Shown here: positions 16,301 to 23,394 of the stretch, piece by piece
Position numbering within the stretch: position 1 is the stretch's first letter
Layout: every line of letters begins with the position of its first letter
Assembly (NCBI GenBank): GCA_002298545.1
Contig: DBKQ01000036.1
Location: forward strand, 619-24,365
Reading direction: 5' to 3'
DNA length: 23,747 bases
DNA from: Prevotella sp. UBA746
GTDB lineage: Bacteria > Bacteroidota > Bacteroidia > Bacteroidales > Bacteroidaceae
Position numbers and translations under genes: made by a program
The notes under the pieces: model-generated
What the model was told of the DNA's origin: nothing
Seen by the model: only the letters and a program-made list of their open reading frames with translations
The model's database searches: none

Positions 16301-19300
16301 CCAACCGCCAGAGTTGTTGTATTCCTTTAGTCGCAGTTCGTTCACCCATATTTCTCCCGACTTCTGTTCGGTGGCAAGGTTTCGGATACCGATAACCATT
16401 GTTCTTACCTCTCCGAGCGTAGGGTTACCCACGATACTAATCTTATTGTTCGGGTTTTCCTCGTCATAAGCCGAATACGGGAAGGTGTATGAAGCCTGTC
16501 CGATGCTCTTAGCCTTGTTTCTTTCCTTTTTAAGAGTAGTGAAAACGCTCAGTGGTATATTAAGCATATTGTCCTCTGGCCATACCGCCTTGCAGTCGGC
16601 AGACGAATATCTGTCGTAATGTCCTGGTGCTGTAAGTTTCAGCGGAATCTCGTATTCATAATAGTTACTCTTGTAGTCAGAACCCAATCTTATGAAGAGA
16701 GCCAACTGGTTGTCCTGCAAGTCAGTCGTGTTTTGCTCGAAGGCATTGGCGTGAACAAACATCTGCAGCCGTTTATACTGTCTGAGGTCAAGGTTCGTGT
16801 TTTTGTAAACCGCCTTTGCCTCACCATTCGACAGGTTCGTCACCTGAATGTCGAGAGCCTGTTCGTTAGCCTCCGTAAGCTGAGGCTGAGTCGGGTCTTG
16901 CTCCCTTCTGATGCCAGGTGGCAAGACATAGTTCACCGGCACGCGGTCGTTGTTCTCCTCGATATTCACGGCGCTGACAGCCATCTTTCCCGACTCGCTG
17001 CCGGTAGAGAGCGACTGCTCGTATATTCTCCATTCGCCCCTGACGAGGTCGAGACTTCCGAATCTCATCACGATAGGCATCTGGAAGTTAGTCAAGAACA
17101 TACGCATGAAGCGGATAGACGTAAAGTCGGTAATTCCGCCCACACGACGCTCATAGTCGTCAACCGGAATACGGAACTGATACCATGTAACCGTTTCCGT
17201 AGTGTCGTTGCGTAGCTTAACAGACGTTTCACGTTTGTCCACGATATAGTTCTGACCTACGACGAGATCCTGTGGACGGATGCTCACGTGATACTGGAAA
17301 TACTTCTCATATTCGTTCAGCGTGTAGTCCTGATTGATATCCTCTACATCAGGAGTCGTCTTATACGACGTATCGTAGCTCTCACTTCTCGAGTCGCTGT
17401 CCGGCGAGTTGCCTTGAGGGTTGTTGATGCGCTTGTAGCGCTCCAGAATAGGAGTGCGGGCATTGTCGAAATCAGAACCACGGAAGTAGTGGTAGTCATC
17501 GTTAGCCGGGTCTGCCATGATAGCCTCGAGGGCAGAACCGGTAACTCGAGCCTGTGCGGCAGTAAGAAACTCCTGATAAGAGCCGAAAGTCTTCTCCTCC
17601 TCATCAGTAAGTCCGTTGAAACCAACATCCTGTTTAGCCCTTGCTCCCGATGAAGTTGCAAAGGCATAGGTTACGGTAGACTGTGTAGGAATCTTTCCCC
17701 ACTGCGTAGTGGTAAAGCTGCTCGAGCCGTCGACCGGCATACCGCTCTCGTAGAATTTCTTTCCGTCGCGCAGCACATCCTCGCTGACCTCACCGAGGTT
17801 GATATAGAAATCACCGCCATACTGTGCGGCGTTAGGCTGCTGGTTAGAATAGATAAACGGGTCGAGCATCCAGAATTCGATATATTCGATATTTGCCGTT
17901 TCGAAATCGTTAGTGTCGAGACGGCGCATCATTCCGCCCCAGTTGCTCTGAGGCGAAGGCAGCGTTCCGTCGCTGTTAAGGTTCGGATTGAAGTTATACG
18001 GACCTCTTTCCGAAGGATAGTATGCAAGGTTCAGTATAGGCAGTGTAGCTGTAGCTCCGTTGTAAGAACTCTGGTCGCGGTTAGGGAACAGTTCCCTTAC
18101 GTAGACCTCTCTCACATAGTGGTTAGAGAGTTGGTGAAGGTCGCTCTTGATGTGTCCAGGAGTCAGCGAACTGCTTCTTCTCGTAAACAGTGGGTCGATG
18201 TTATACCATGCCAGCAGAGCACGTTCATATCCGCTCTGCAGCGTGGCTTTGTCGTTATAGTTGGGGAACATCGTAGGCACACTCGATATTATCCATGCCG
18301 ATGGAGTGCTCACGTCGATAGTGCTCTTCGTATTCTCGAAGTCGTCGAGATACGAGGCGTTGTCTTGCGTGCCGCTTGCCTGTCCGGCGATAAGCTGTGC
18401 AAATTCTCCGGTAAACGAAATCTGCGACGGTTGCGTACAGTGCAGGAACGGAATCTTGTCGAGCAAATTGGTAAGCCATTGACTTTCCTTTTTCCAGTTG
18501 ATATTCAATCCCCAGAGGGTATTGTTCAGCGGTTCGGACCCCATCGACACCTTAGTCGTCAGAGCCTGTTCCGAGAGGTGCTGGAACGTACCGCTGAGCT
18601 GGAAGTTCTTTGAGAAGTCATACTCCCAGTTAAGTCCGAGCATCGTCTTGCGTTGCTGCGCATAGTCGGTATTGCTTTCGAGCGAAACGTTTACGGCAGT
18701 TCCGGCATCGATAATACTCTGGTTGAGGATAGTAACCTCTCCGGCAGAATAGTCCACGCTATAGTCGGAACCCTCCTGCAGAGTAACTCCTCCGGCAGTA
18801 ACGACCACCGATCCCTGTGGCACGTTATAAGCACCGAGCGAAATAACGTTGGCAGAAGTACCTCGATACTGTCCTGTGAGTCTGAACTTATCCTTTTCGG
18901 CAATCTGCTTAGCGATAGTCTTTGTAGAATCGTAAAGTTCGGTATAGCTGTATTTTGCAGCCTTCTCAGGCGATACACCCTTAGCTACAAGAGCCTGATA
19001 GAGATATTCTCCGAACGGTTCAGCCTCAGGGAAGAACACGCGACCGTTGCTCACGGTATATCCCTCCACATAGTCGAAATATCCGTTGCTGTGCGCCTTG
19101 TTGTTGTTATCCAGTCGGTCGGCTCCGAGGAGTTTAATCATCGTCTGGTCTTTCACCTGTTGTTCCGGTATATACGAGAGATAAACGCCGGTGGTATCGC
19201 TTTGGTATTTCACGTCGAGTCGGAACTTGTCCTTTTCCACCGAAGAAGCGAGATAATACACGTTCTTCATCATCAAGTCCCAGTTGCCTTGACTCGGGTT

Positions 19301-20923
19301 ATTGCTGGTATTCTTCAGCGACTTCACGAACAGAGCCTTCTGTACGTCCTGCTGGTCGGATGCGAACTCACCCACCTGGTATGTCTGTCCGCCGGCAGTA
19401 TATTCGTATGCTATGGCAAGCACCTGGTCGGTTTGCAGTGTAGACTTCAGCGAGATATATCCGAGAGCCTGGTTCACGGTATATTCCGAAGAATTGAGCA
19501 GTCGTGCGCTCTGCAGCTTCTCGTAGTCGGCACCGCCCACGAACCCGGGGATTCCGTCGAGCACAGTGCTCGTCTGGTCGATATCCCTTGCGGCTGCATA
19601 AGTGTTTACCATTTCGGAGTATTCGCTGTTGGCGTTGTTCGACGGTACGGGCAGTCCGGCAAGTCCCCACATCGGGTTGCTCACCTTGGTATTCTCTCCG
19701 AGGTCGGTAAGGGCTATGATGTTTCGGGTATTCGTTGTTGTTCCCTGCTTGTTGGTTACCCAAACTTCCACGCGGTTGATGGTAATACCCGTGGTGAGGT
19801 TAGGCAGCGTCTTCATTGCCGCATCATATTTGTTGCGGAAATACTGCGAGAGGAAGAAGTGGCGGTTGTCCTCATAGTCGGTAGCGTCAATCTCAAACGG
19901 CGTGAGCTGCACTCCGCCTTTCGACGAAACGCTCTTGCTTGCCGACTTCTTCTGCGAGACTACAGTCTGCAGTTTCAACTTACCGAACTGCATGTCTGTT
20001 CGGATACCGAAGAGCGACGACGCTCCTTTCACGAGCGACGAGTTGCTCGGGAATGACACATTTCCTGCCTCCACCAGCTTTATTATCTCGTCCTCCTTGC
20101 CTTCATATTTAAGTTTCAGGTTCTGCGAGTCGAAGTCGAACGTAGCGTCGGTGTTGTAGTTGAGGTTCATGTTCACCTTGTCGCCCACCTTACCGTTCAC
20201 GTTCAGGTTAATCTTCTCGTCGAAGTTCATCGTCGTCGTGTTACGGTTTCTGATAGGCAGCGAAGGGTTGTCGATTTCCTTCATCGTGGCTCCGAGCTTC
20301 AGTTCCGCCGTACCTTGAGTCTTGATGCGCACACCGCCGGGACCGAATATCTTCTCAGCCGGTCCGAGATCGAAATGCATGTCGGAGAACGAGAACTTGT
20401 CTTTTCCCTTCTCCTTCACAATCTCGTCGTTCTTAGAGCGGAAGAAGGCGTTCATCTCCTGTCGTTCGCTCCATTTGCGGTATTCGTCGGGGGTCATCAT
20501 CACCGGCGTAGAAAGGTATCCACCGCCCATTTTCGAACCGAGGAAATATCTGTTCAGCGTGTCATTATATACCACCTCCTGCTTGATATTGTCCGGCATG
20601 GAAAGGTCGGCAGTACGCTTTTCTGTATCTTCAGCCGTAATAGGAACGGTGCGCTGCACCTTCCATTTCGGGTGTAGCAGCGAGTCGGGGATGGAGTCGT
20701 CCTCGATAACGAGAGCCGAGAGTCCCGATTTTGCTTTTGCGGTGTCGGCATCAGCCTTGGCATTGTCGCGAGCCTTATTGTCCCTATTCTGCAATCCCTG
20801 TCGCTGTCGTCTCACGGAGAGGCGTGTGCGGTCGTCTTGCAGTTGCGGCAACACGTTGAAGGCAAGCATATTGATGCTCACCAAAGCAATGAAGAATATA
20901 GTAAGTTTCTTTAAATCTTTCAT
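13304..20923 (-). CDS. sprA: SprA/Sov, outer-membrane translocon of the type IX secretion system
   Basis: The 2539-residue protein forms the giant outer-membrane beta barrel through which T9SS cargo leaves the periplasm. It has an N-terminal hydrophobic export signal (KLTIFFIALVSINMLAF), a charged Ala/Lys/Asp linker (about 30-70), the conserved SprA N-terminal region (GPAEKIFGPGGVRIKTQG near 190-210, NLNYNTDATFDFD near 255) and a long series of amphipathic strands to the C-terminus, which ends in a strand with Phe and Arg (SLKFSLTR). Length compares with about 2400 residues in Flavobacterium SprA and about 2500 in Porphyromonas Sov. Two local additions stand out: a Lys-rich insert around 1940-2035 and an Asn/Gln/Lys low-complexity linker near 2400. 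The start ATG is 3 nt after the ruvA stop, so the two are one transcript. The long antisense open frames over this gene are not genes. Confidence 0.96.
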   Translation of the reverse strand: MKDLKKLTIFFIALVSINMLAFNVLPQLQDDRTRLSVRRQRQGLQNRDNKARDNAKADADTAKAKSGLSALVIEDDSIPDSLLHPKWKVQRTVPITAEDTEKRTADLSMPDNIKQEVVYNDTLNRYFLGSKMGGGYLSTPVMMTPDEYRKWSERQEMNAFFRSKNDEIVKEKGKDKFSFSDMHFDLGPAEKIFGPGGVRIKTQGTAELKLGATMKEIDNPSLPIRNRNTTTMNFDEKINLNVNGKVGDKVNMNLNYNTDATFDFDSQNLKLKYEGKEDEIIKLVEAGNVSFPSNSSLVKGASSLFGIRTDMQFGKLKLQTVVSQKKSASKSVSSKGGVQLTPFEIDATDYEDNRHFFLSQYFRNKYDAAMKTLPNLTTGITINRVEVWVTNKQGTTTNTRNIIALTDLGENTKVSNPMWGLAGLPVPSNNANSEYSEMVNTYAAARDIDQTSTVLDGIPGFVGGADYEKLQSARLLNSSEYTVNQALGYISLKSTLQTDQVLAIAYEYTAGGQTYQVGEFASDQQDVQKALFVKSLKNTSNNPSQGNWDLMMKNVYYLASSVEKDKFRLDVKYQSDTTGVYLSYIPEQQVKDQTMIKLLGADRLDNNNKAHSNGYFDYVEGYTVSNGRVFFPEAEPFGEYLYQALVAKGVSPEKAAKYSYTELYDSTKTIAKQIAEKDKFRLTGQYRGTSANVISLGAYNVPQGSVVVTAGGVTLQEGSDYSVDYSAGEVTILNQSIIDAGTAVNVSLESNTDYAQQRKTMLGLNWEYDFSKNFQLSGTFQHLSEQALTTKVSMGSEPLNNTLWGLNINWKKESQWLTNLLDKIPFLHCTQPSQISFTGEFAQLIAGQASGTQDNASYLDDFENTKSTIDVSTPSAWIISSVPTMFPNYNDKATLQSGYERALLAWYNIDPLFTRRSSSLTPGHIKSDLHQLSNHYVREVYVRELFPNRDQSSYNGATATLPILNLAYYPSERGPYNFNPNLNSDGTLPSPQSNWGGMMRRLDTNDFETANIEYIEFWMLDPFIYSNQQPNAAQYGGDFYINLGEVSEDVLRDGKKFYESGMPVDGSSSFTTTQWGKIPTQSTVTYAFATSSGARAKQDVGFNGLTDEEEKTFGSYQEFLTAAQARVTGSALEAIMADPANDDYHYFRGSDFDNARTPILERYKRINNPQGNSPDSDSRSESYDTSYKTTPDVEDINQDYTLNEYEKYFQYHVSIRPQDLVVGQNYIVDKRETSVKLRNDTTETVTWYQFRIPVDDYERRVGGITDFTSIRFMRMFLTNFQMPIVMRFGSLDLVRGEWRIYEQSLSTGSESGKMAVSAVNIEENNDRVPVNYVLPPGIRREQDPTQPQLTEANEQALDIQVTNLSNGEAKAVYKNTNLDLRQYKRLQMFVHANAFEQNTTDLQDNQLALFIRLGSDYKSNYYEYEIPLKLTAPGHYDRYSSADCKAVWPEDNMLNIPLSVFTTLKKERNKAKSIGQASYTFPYSAYDEENPNNKISIVGNPTLGEVRTMVIGIRNLATEQKSGEIWVNELRLKEYNNSGGWAAQGNLNMQLSDVGSVNVTGKYVSEGFGGLEDGVAQRAQDNYKTYSVTTNFELGKFFPDKAKVSIPLYYSVTKEETRPKYNPLDTDMKLDDALSAMEGHERDSIESIAVTKTTNTNFSLSNMKVGIATKKHPMPYDPANFSFSYSHSHRHTSGETTIYENEDNWRGSMNYSYTPVYKTFEPFKKIKSRSKWYDILKRFGLNWLPQNLTFNTDIMRNYYELQERDMESTENNELPLTFSEQFLWNREFSIRWDLTKNLHMSFNSATHAEIEEPYTPIDKSRYPDQYSAWKDSVWTSIKHMGRPLDYNQNFTASYQAPLNLIPIFDWINADANYNATYSWTRGTTQEDGQSLGNVIANNRTLNINGALNLEKLYNHVPFLKKANERFNKRTPMTPKVRNTAIGMKNNGKKRPNEDEKKLPKNKKSFEREIKLLPDTTITISHGKNSKRLIVMAKTKDGKLFNLKYKKVDNNKIKITSKVDTATTIKLTVTAKEPLENQSWYKTMQVVARGLMMVRNVNLSYRNQYGLSLPGFMPEVGNVFGQRTGGIMAPGLGFAFGMVDDSYVTKSAERNWLLMADSVATPATSSKTEDLQLRMTVEPIKDLKIDLNASRTQTTAKSIQYMYQGMPTTQSGTFTMTTISLGTAFESMGDANNGYHSASFEKFCNSLEGFRQRVENQYTGATYPAGSTLAGTTFNPENGTVNKYSADVMIPAFLSTYTSMGGGSLDLFPALSKLLPNWTIRYSGLGRLPWFRDVFKSFNINHSYKSVYAVGSYSSFSTYQEYMNGLGFITDATTGNPTPSSMFNVSTVSINESFSPLLGVDMTFQNNLTAKLEYRKTRVLSLSMTSIQLNESSSNDWVVGMGYKINNFDFFGLLGGGNKSRKVKSSKNKKNSNNNQEQNKNQNSNSRNNRSGFNTDLNLRLDLSFRKQAAICRDIASMTSAASSGNSAFKLSFAADYTLSRLLTMSFYYDRQTNTPLLSSSSYPTTTQDFGLSLKFSLTR

Positions 20924-20926
20924 CTA

Positions 20927-21535
20927 TTATTTTATCTGTTTCAGGGCAAGTTTTACAACCTGTTCTACTGGCAGTTCCGGACTATCCTTGAGTATTGCCG
21001 AAACGACTTTAGCTGATGGTGCCGGAGCGAAACCGAGCATGGTGAGAGCTCCGATAGCCTCGTCGTGAACCTCCTTATTCACGGCTGCAACCTGTGCTGC
21101 ACCGCCGCCGATGCTGATTTCACCGCCGAAGTCGGCAGTGGCAATCTTGTCTTTCAGGTCCACGATAATACGCTGTGCCGTGCGCAGTCCGATACCTTTC
21201 ACGGTCTTCAGCAACTTCTCGTTGCCGGTAGAAATAACGTTACACAATTCTGCCGGCGAGAGTGCCGAGAGAATCATCCTCGCCGTATTGGCTCCGACTC
21301 CGGAAACGCTGATGAGTAGTGTGAACATCTCCCGCTCCTGTCTGGATGAGAATCCGAACAGAGCGTAGGCGTCCTCTCTGATGCTTTCAAAAACATACAG
21401 TTTCACTTCCTTCTTTGTCTGTATGTTACTATAAGTATTGAGCGAGATATTCATGCCGTAGCCCACGCCGTGTGCTTCAACAACAGCGTATGCAGGCGTA
21501 ACTTCAGCAAGTTCGCCCTTTATGTATTCAATCAT
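20927..21535 (-). CDS. ruvA: Holliday junction branch migration protein RuvA
   Basis: The 202-residue DNA-binding subunit of the RuvAB branch-migration complex forms tetramers that hold the four-way junction and load the RuvB helicase. Domain I is an OB fold (MIEYIKGELAEVTPAYAVVEAHGVGYGM). Domain II has the two helix-hairpin-helix motifs (LISVSGVGANTARMIL about 74-89, and LLKTVKGIGLRTAQRII about 108-124). A Gly/Ala-rich flexible linker (about 137-152) leads to the small RuvB-binding domain III (EAIGALTMLGF). Length is normal. Its start overlaps the end of the upstream 78-codon frame in an ATGA, and its stop lies 3 nt before sprA. No -7 box of its own was seen within 80 nt upstream, so it may be read from the box at 21810. 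Confidence 0.97.
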   Translation of the reverse strand: MIEYIKGELAEVTPAYAVVEAHGVGYGMNISLNTYSNIQTKKEVKLYVFESIREDAYALFGFSSRQEREMFTLLISVSGVGANTARMILSALSPAELCNVISTGNEKLLKTVKGIGLRTAQRIIVDLKDKIATADFGGEISIGGGAAQVAAVNKEVHDEAIGALTMLGFAPAPSAKVVSAILKDSPELPVEQVVKLALKQIK

Positions 21536-21768
21536 AAAGTAGAAATAATTTGGTATATATACATTATATTAACGCAGGTTATATATATATATTGTGTAAA
21601 GGGGATTTTTTTTGTTTCAAAATCTTTTTCAAGCAATCCCTTCATGGCGGAGTTGACGGAACTTAGCGATGGCAGATGGTATTTCTTCACGAAGGCCCCG
21701 CTCTTCACGCTCCGTGCTTTTCCCTCGGCAGAAATGGCAATGAACACGTTGCGCTGTTTCTCCGGCAT
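21532..21768 (-). pseudogene. Truncated remnant of a Bacteroidota ATP-binding protein (C-terminal winged-helix part)
   Basis: A 78-codon frame. Residues 1-50 (PEKQRNVFIAIS, AFVKKYHLPSLSSVNSAMKGLLEKDF) look like the winged-helix region near the C-terminus of the large AAA-type 'ATP-binding protein' family of Bacteroidota, where KQ-xVL-AI, GAFVKK and S-SSV-SA-K-LL-KDF patterns recur. The ATPase part with Walker motifs is missing: nothing coding is seen upstream in any frame on this strand. After residue 55 the frame reads through an AT repeat (TQYIYITCVNIMYIYQI) that looks non-coding. Yet it has an ATG, a -7 box 40 nt upstream and an ATGA overlap with ruvA, so it could still be translated as a leader peptide or small DNA-binding protein. 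The family assignment is from memory of the pattern and is moderate. Confidence 0.5.
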
Positions 21769-21809
21769 TTTTATTTGAATGTTATCCCGAGATGCAGCTT
21801 ATCTTTTTG

Positions 21810-21817
21810 CAAAGATA
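21810..21817 (-). promoter_or_regulatory. Possible -7 box at the head of the ruvA-sprA-pafA unit
   Basis: On the - strand TATCTTTG matches the -7 consensus, with a predicted start near 21803 and a leader of about 35 nt to the ATG at 21768. A proper -33 TTG is absent at 17-23 bp, so the assignment is tentative. It is the only such box I found between ruvA and 21830. Confidence 0.45.
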
Positions 21818-21830
21818 CAACACTTATTCT

Positions 21831-21864
21831 GATTATCATAAAATGATTATCATAAAATGATAAT
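21831..21864. repeat. Two 14-bp direct repeats plus a partial third
   Basis: GATTATCATAAAAT occurs at 21831-21844 and 21845-21858 exactly, followed by GATAAT. The repeats lie just upstream of the possible operon promoter at 21810 on the - strand, where regulator sites would be expected, but could equally be a small duplication. Confidence 0.75.
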
Positions 21865-21936
21865 GCAAGTTGGATTTTTAAACGTGTATGGTTATACATT
21901 TTATCAACTCTAAATAGTCATAATGTACTTGCTACT

Positions 21937-21955
21937 GTGCGGTGAGACACCGCAC
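21937..21955. repeat. REP-like hairpin, GTGCGGTG type, copy 1
   Basis: A perfect 8-bp stem (21937-21944 with 21948-21955) with a 3-nt loop, GC-rich within AT-rich surroundings. A related but less regular copy lies at 23395-23416. No T-run follows on either strand, so a terminator role is unlikely. Confidence 0.65.
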
Positions 21956-22020
21956 CTACTACCTTGAACAGCATTTATTGATAATCAGAACTATCATTTC
22001 CAACCGTACAGCTCGAAAAC

Positions 22021-22085
22021 ATTCGTGTTATTCGATAAATTCGTGTTCAAAAATAAAATCCGTGTTAATCTGTGTAATCTGTGGG
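22021..22085. repeat. Degenerate 9-10-nt tandem array, ATTCGTGTT type
   Basis: Units begin at 22021 (ATTCGTGTT), 22030 (ATTCGATAA), 22039 (ATTCGTGTT), 22058 (ATCCGTGTT), 22068 (ATCTGTGTA) and 22077 (ATCTGTGGG), with one unrecognisable unit at 22048. The last unit forms the left arm of the hairpin at 22076-22146. There is no coding potential. Confidence 0.7.
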
Positions 22086-22146
22086 AGACTTATCCTTCGT
22101 CTATATTCCGTCTACATTCCGCGGATAATTTTTTCTCCCACAGATT
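22076..22146. other. Large interrupted hairpin in the intergenic region
   Basis: A perfect 12-bp outer stem (22076-22087 with 22135-22146) and an inner 6-bp stem (22090-22095 with 22123-22128) enclose a 27-nt loop that contains TTCGTCTATA and TTCCGTCTACA as near-direct repeats. It could be a structured RNA or a miniature element; its function is unknown. Confidence 0.6.
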
Positions 22147-22210
22147 TCAGGTAGTCGGAATATTGAAATATATATTAAATTAGTACAATAAGAACAATTG
22201 CGATATAACT

Positions 22211-22251
22211 ACCCTTTCAAGCTGGGGTATATGCCACAGACTTGAAAGGGT
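22211..22251. other. Hairpin with perfect 11-bp stem
   Basis: ACCCTTTCAAG (22211-22221) pairs exactly with 22241-22251, and the interior pairs further (22222-22229 with 22232-22239, one mismatch and one wobble). Immediately beyond, 22250-22258 is complementary to 22311-22319, so a second 9-bp stem is possible. No T-run follows. Confidence 0.6.
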
Positions 22252-22336
22252 GGATTTTGCCTTTACAGTTTTCGCTTGAATATCCTCATAATCTTATGTC
22301 TTAATAGTTGAAAATCCACTGCAAATATACGTATTT

Positions 22337-22579
22337 ATGTTGCTTCCTCAAAATCTTTTTACCCGAAATTCTGAAGATTCTCACAATCTTTTCAGTGAAA
22401 ATCCGGAAGATTCTCAAAATCTTTTTGGTAGAAATCCGGAAGATTCTCAAAATGTTTGTTTGGCAAAACACATCAGAGATGCTAATAATTCATTCAAGTC
22501 TTGTTATCCAATTCTTTCCAATCTTGCAAATATTGGAAAGAATTGGATAGTTTTACTTAGTAAAAAGGCATTCCTGTAA
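22337..22579 (+). CDS. Doubtful 80-aa open frame with 11-residue repeats
   Basis: I do not recognise this and it may not be a gene. The frame opens with ATG and its N-terminal half is a threefold 11-residue repeat (NLFTRNSEDSH, NLFSENPEDSQ, NLFGRNPEDSQ) because the underlying 33-bp DNA repeat is a multiple of three. The second half (LANIGKNWIVLLSKKAFL) is dictated by a perfect 18-bp palindrome. There is no -7 box upstream and no signal peptide. A second frame through the same repeat (22308-22550) is equally open, which argues that openness is a by-product of repetition. Confidence 0.2.
   Translation: MLLPQNLFTRNSEDSHNLFSENPEDSQNLFGRNPEDSQNVCLAKHIRDANNSFKSCYPILSNLANIGKNWIVLLSKKAFL
22347..22464. 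repeat. 33-bp tandem repeat, three units and a partial fourth
   Basis: Units begin at 22347, 22380, 22413 and 22446. Each starts CTCAAAATCTTTTT (one or two changes) and ends AAATCCGGAAGATT, with a variable core of five or six bases at unit positions 14-18. Across each unit junction AAGATT-CTCAA-AATCTT forms a small hairpin. Unit 4 decays after about 18 bp. Units are too alike in full length to be CRISPR repeats with spacers. Confidence 0.88.
22505..22549. other. Perfect 18-bp hairpin
   Basis: Arms 22505-22522 and 22532-22549 are exactly complementary and enclose a 9-nt loop, CTTGCAAAT. The sequence after it on the + strand is AGTTTTACTT, a poor T-tail. The rest of 22550-22700 is AT-rich and I see nothing in it. 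Confidence 0.8.
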
Positions 22580-22700
22580 AAATGGAAATTAGATGATAAT
22601 ATGCTTTTGGCTGATATGAAATATACTGTTTAGACACATGAAAATGGCTGTGTTAAGGATAGAATATGACGTGAGGAAAATAAAATTGGCATGCGGGATG

Positions 22701-22729
22701 TTGTATAATCCAAAATTTTAATACTTTTG
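22701..22729 (+). promoter_or_regulatory. Promoter of the HD-domain gene
   Basis: TTG at 22701-22703 and TACTTTTG at 22722-22729 are separated by 18 bp, matching the Bacteroidota consensus. The predicted start near 22736 gives a leader of about 18 nt before the ATG at 22754, and excludes the in-frame TTG at 22727. Confidence 0.7.
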
Positions 22730-22753
22730 TACGGAATAAACAATATATATGGT

Positions 22754-23386
22754 ATGAACGATAAAATGACAGAATACAAGGAGGAGTTCATCTCGCTCCT
22801 GAAGTCCACCGGCAGAGAAGGCGTGGACGACGTGATAGAGGAAATCGACAAGCTGGGATTCTTTTCGGCTCCCGCATCTGCCGGACACCACCTCAATACT
22901 GAAGGCGGACTCGTGATTCATTCGCTGAACACCTGTAAGGCGGCGCTCGCCATCTGGGAGGCAATGAAGCCGCTGGAGCCATCGCTCGAGTCGGAGATTA
23001 AACGCGAGAGCATCATCATCGCATCGCTGCTGCATGATGTGTGTAAGGCGGATATCTACAAGCGCTCGGTGAAGAAACGCAAGAATAAACTGGGGCAGTG
23101 GGAGGACTGCGAGGGCTACAAGGTGTCGTATAAGGATTTCCCGATGGGACACGGAGAGAAGTCGCTCGTCGTTGTTCTGCTCAGCGGACTGGAACTTTAC
23201 GATGACGAGATGCTCGCCATACGCTGGCACATGGGAGCGTGGGGAGTGAACCAGAACAGTTTTGAGGACGTGCGCAACTTCGATACCGCTCAGAAACTTT
23301 ATCCCCTCGTGGCTATCGTGCATGCTGCCGACTGTATGGCGGCTAATGTAATGGAGCGGACTGGCGAGGAAATTGACGATATGTAG
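22754..23386 (+). CDS. HD-domain hydrolase (putative phosphohydrolase)
   Basis: The 210-residue cytoplasmic protein has an HD-superfamily metal-binding core: His in GGLVIHSLNT (about 46-55), the His-Asp doublet in ASLLHDVCK (about 89-97), further His in FPMGHGEKS and IRWHMGAWG, and the closing AIVHAADCMA with Asp. HD proteins of this kind hydrolyse nucleotides or phosphoesters using a divalent metal; the substrate cannot be told from sequence. The family is widespread and uncharacterised in Bacteroidales as far as I recall. The start at 22754 follows from the promoter position; ATG at 22766 is an alternative. The gene is monocistronic, with a strong terminator 42 nt downstream. Its GC-rich codon use matches the core genes of the window and contrasts with the AT-rich repeats upstream. 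Confidence 0.85.
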   Translation: MNDKMTEYKEEFISLLKSTGREGVDDVIEEIDKLGFFSAPASAGHHLNTEGGLVIHSLNTCKAALAIWEAMKPLEPSLESEIKRESIIIASLLHDVCKADIYKRSVKKRKNKLGQWEDCEGYKVSYKDFPMGHGEKSLVVVLLSGLELYDDEMLAIRWHMGAWGVNQNSFEDVRNFDTAQKLYPLVAIVHAADCMAANVMERTGEEIDDM

Positions 23387-23394
23387 TCCTCATT

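Noticed and set aside
18653..20056. 467-codon open frame antisense to sprA, and other antisense frames over sprA (e.g. 14339-15013, 20322-21068)
   Set aside because: sprA is certain here. The antisense products are low-complexity and lack recognisable domains.
22347..22464. CRISPR array
   Set aside because: The 33-bp units are alike along their whole length, with only five or six variable bases, so there are no spacers; no cas gene is present, and VapD at the other end only shares the Cas2-like fold.
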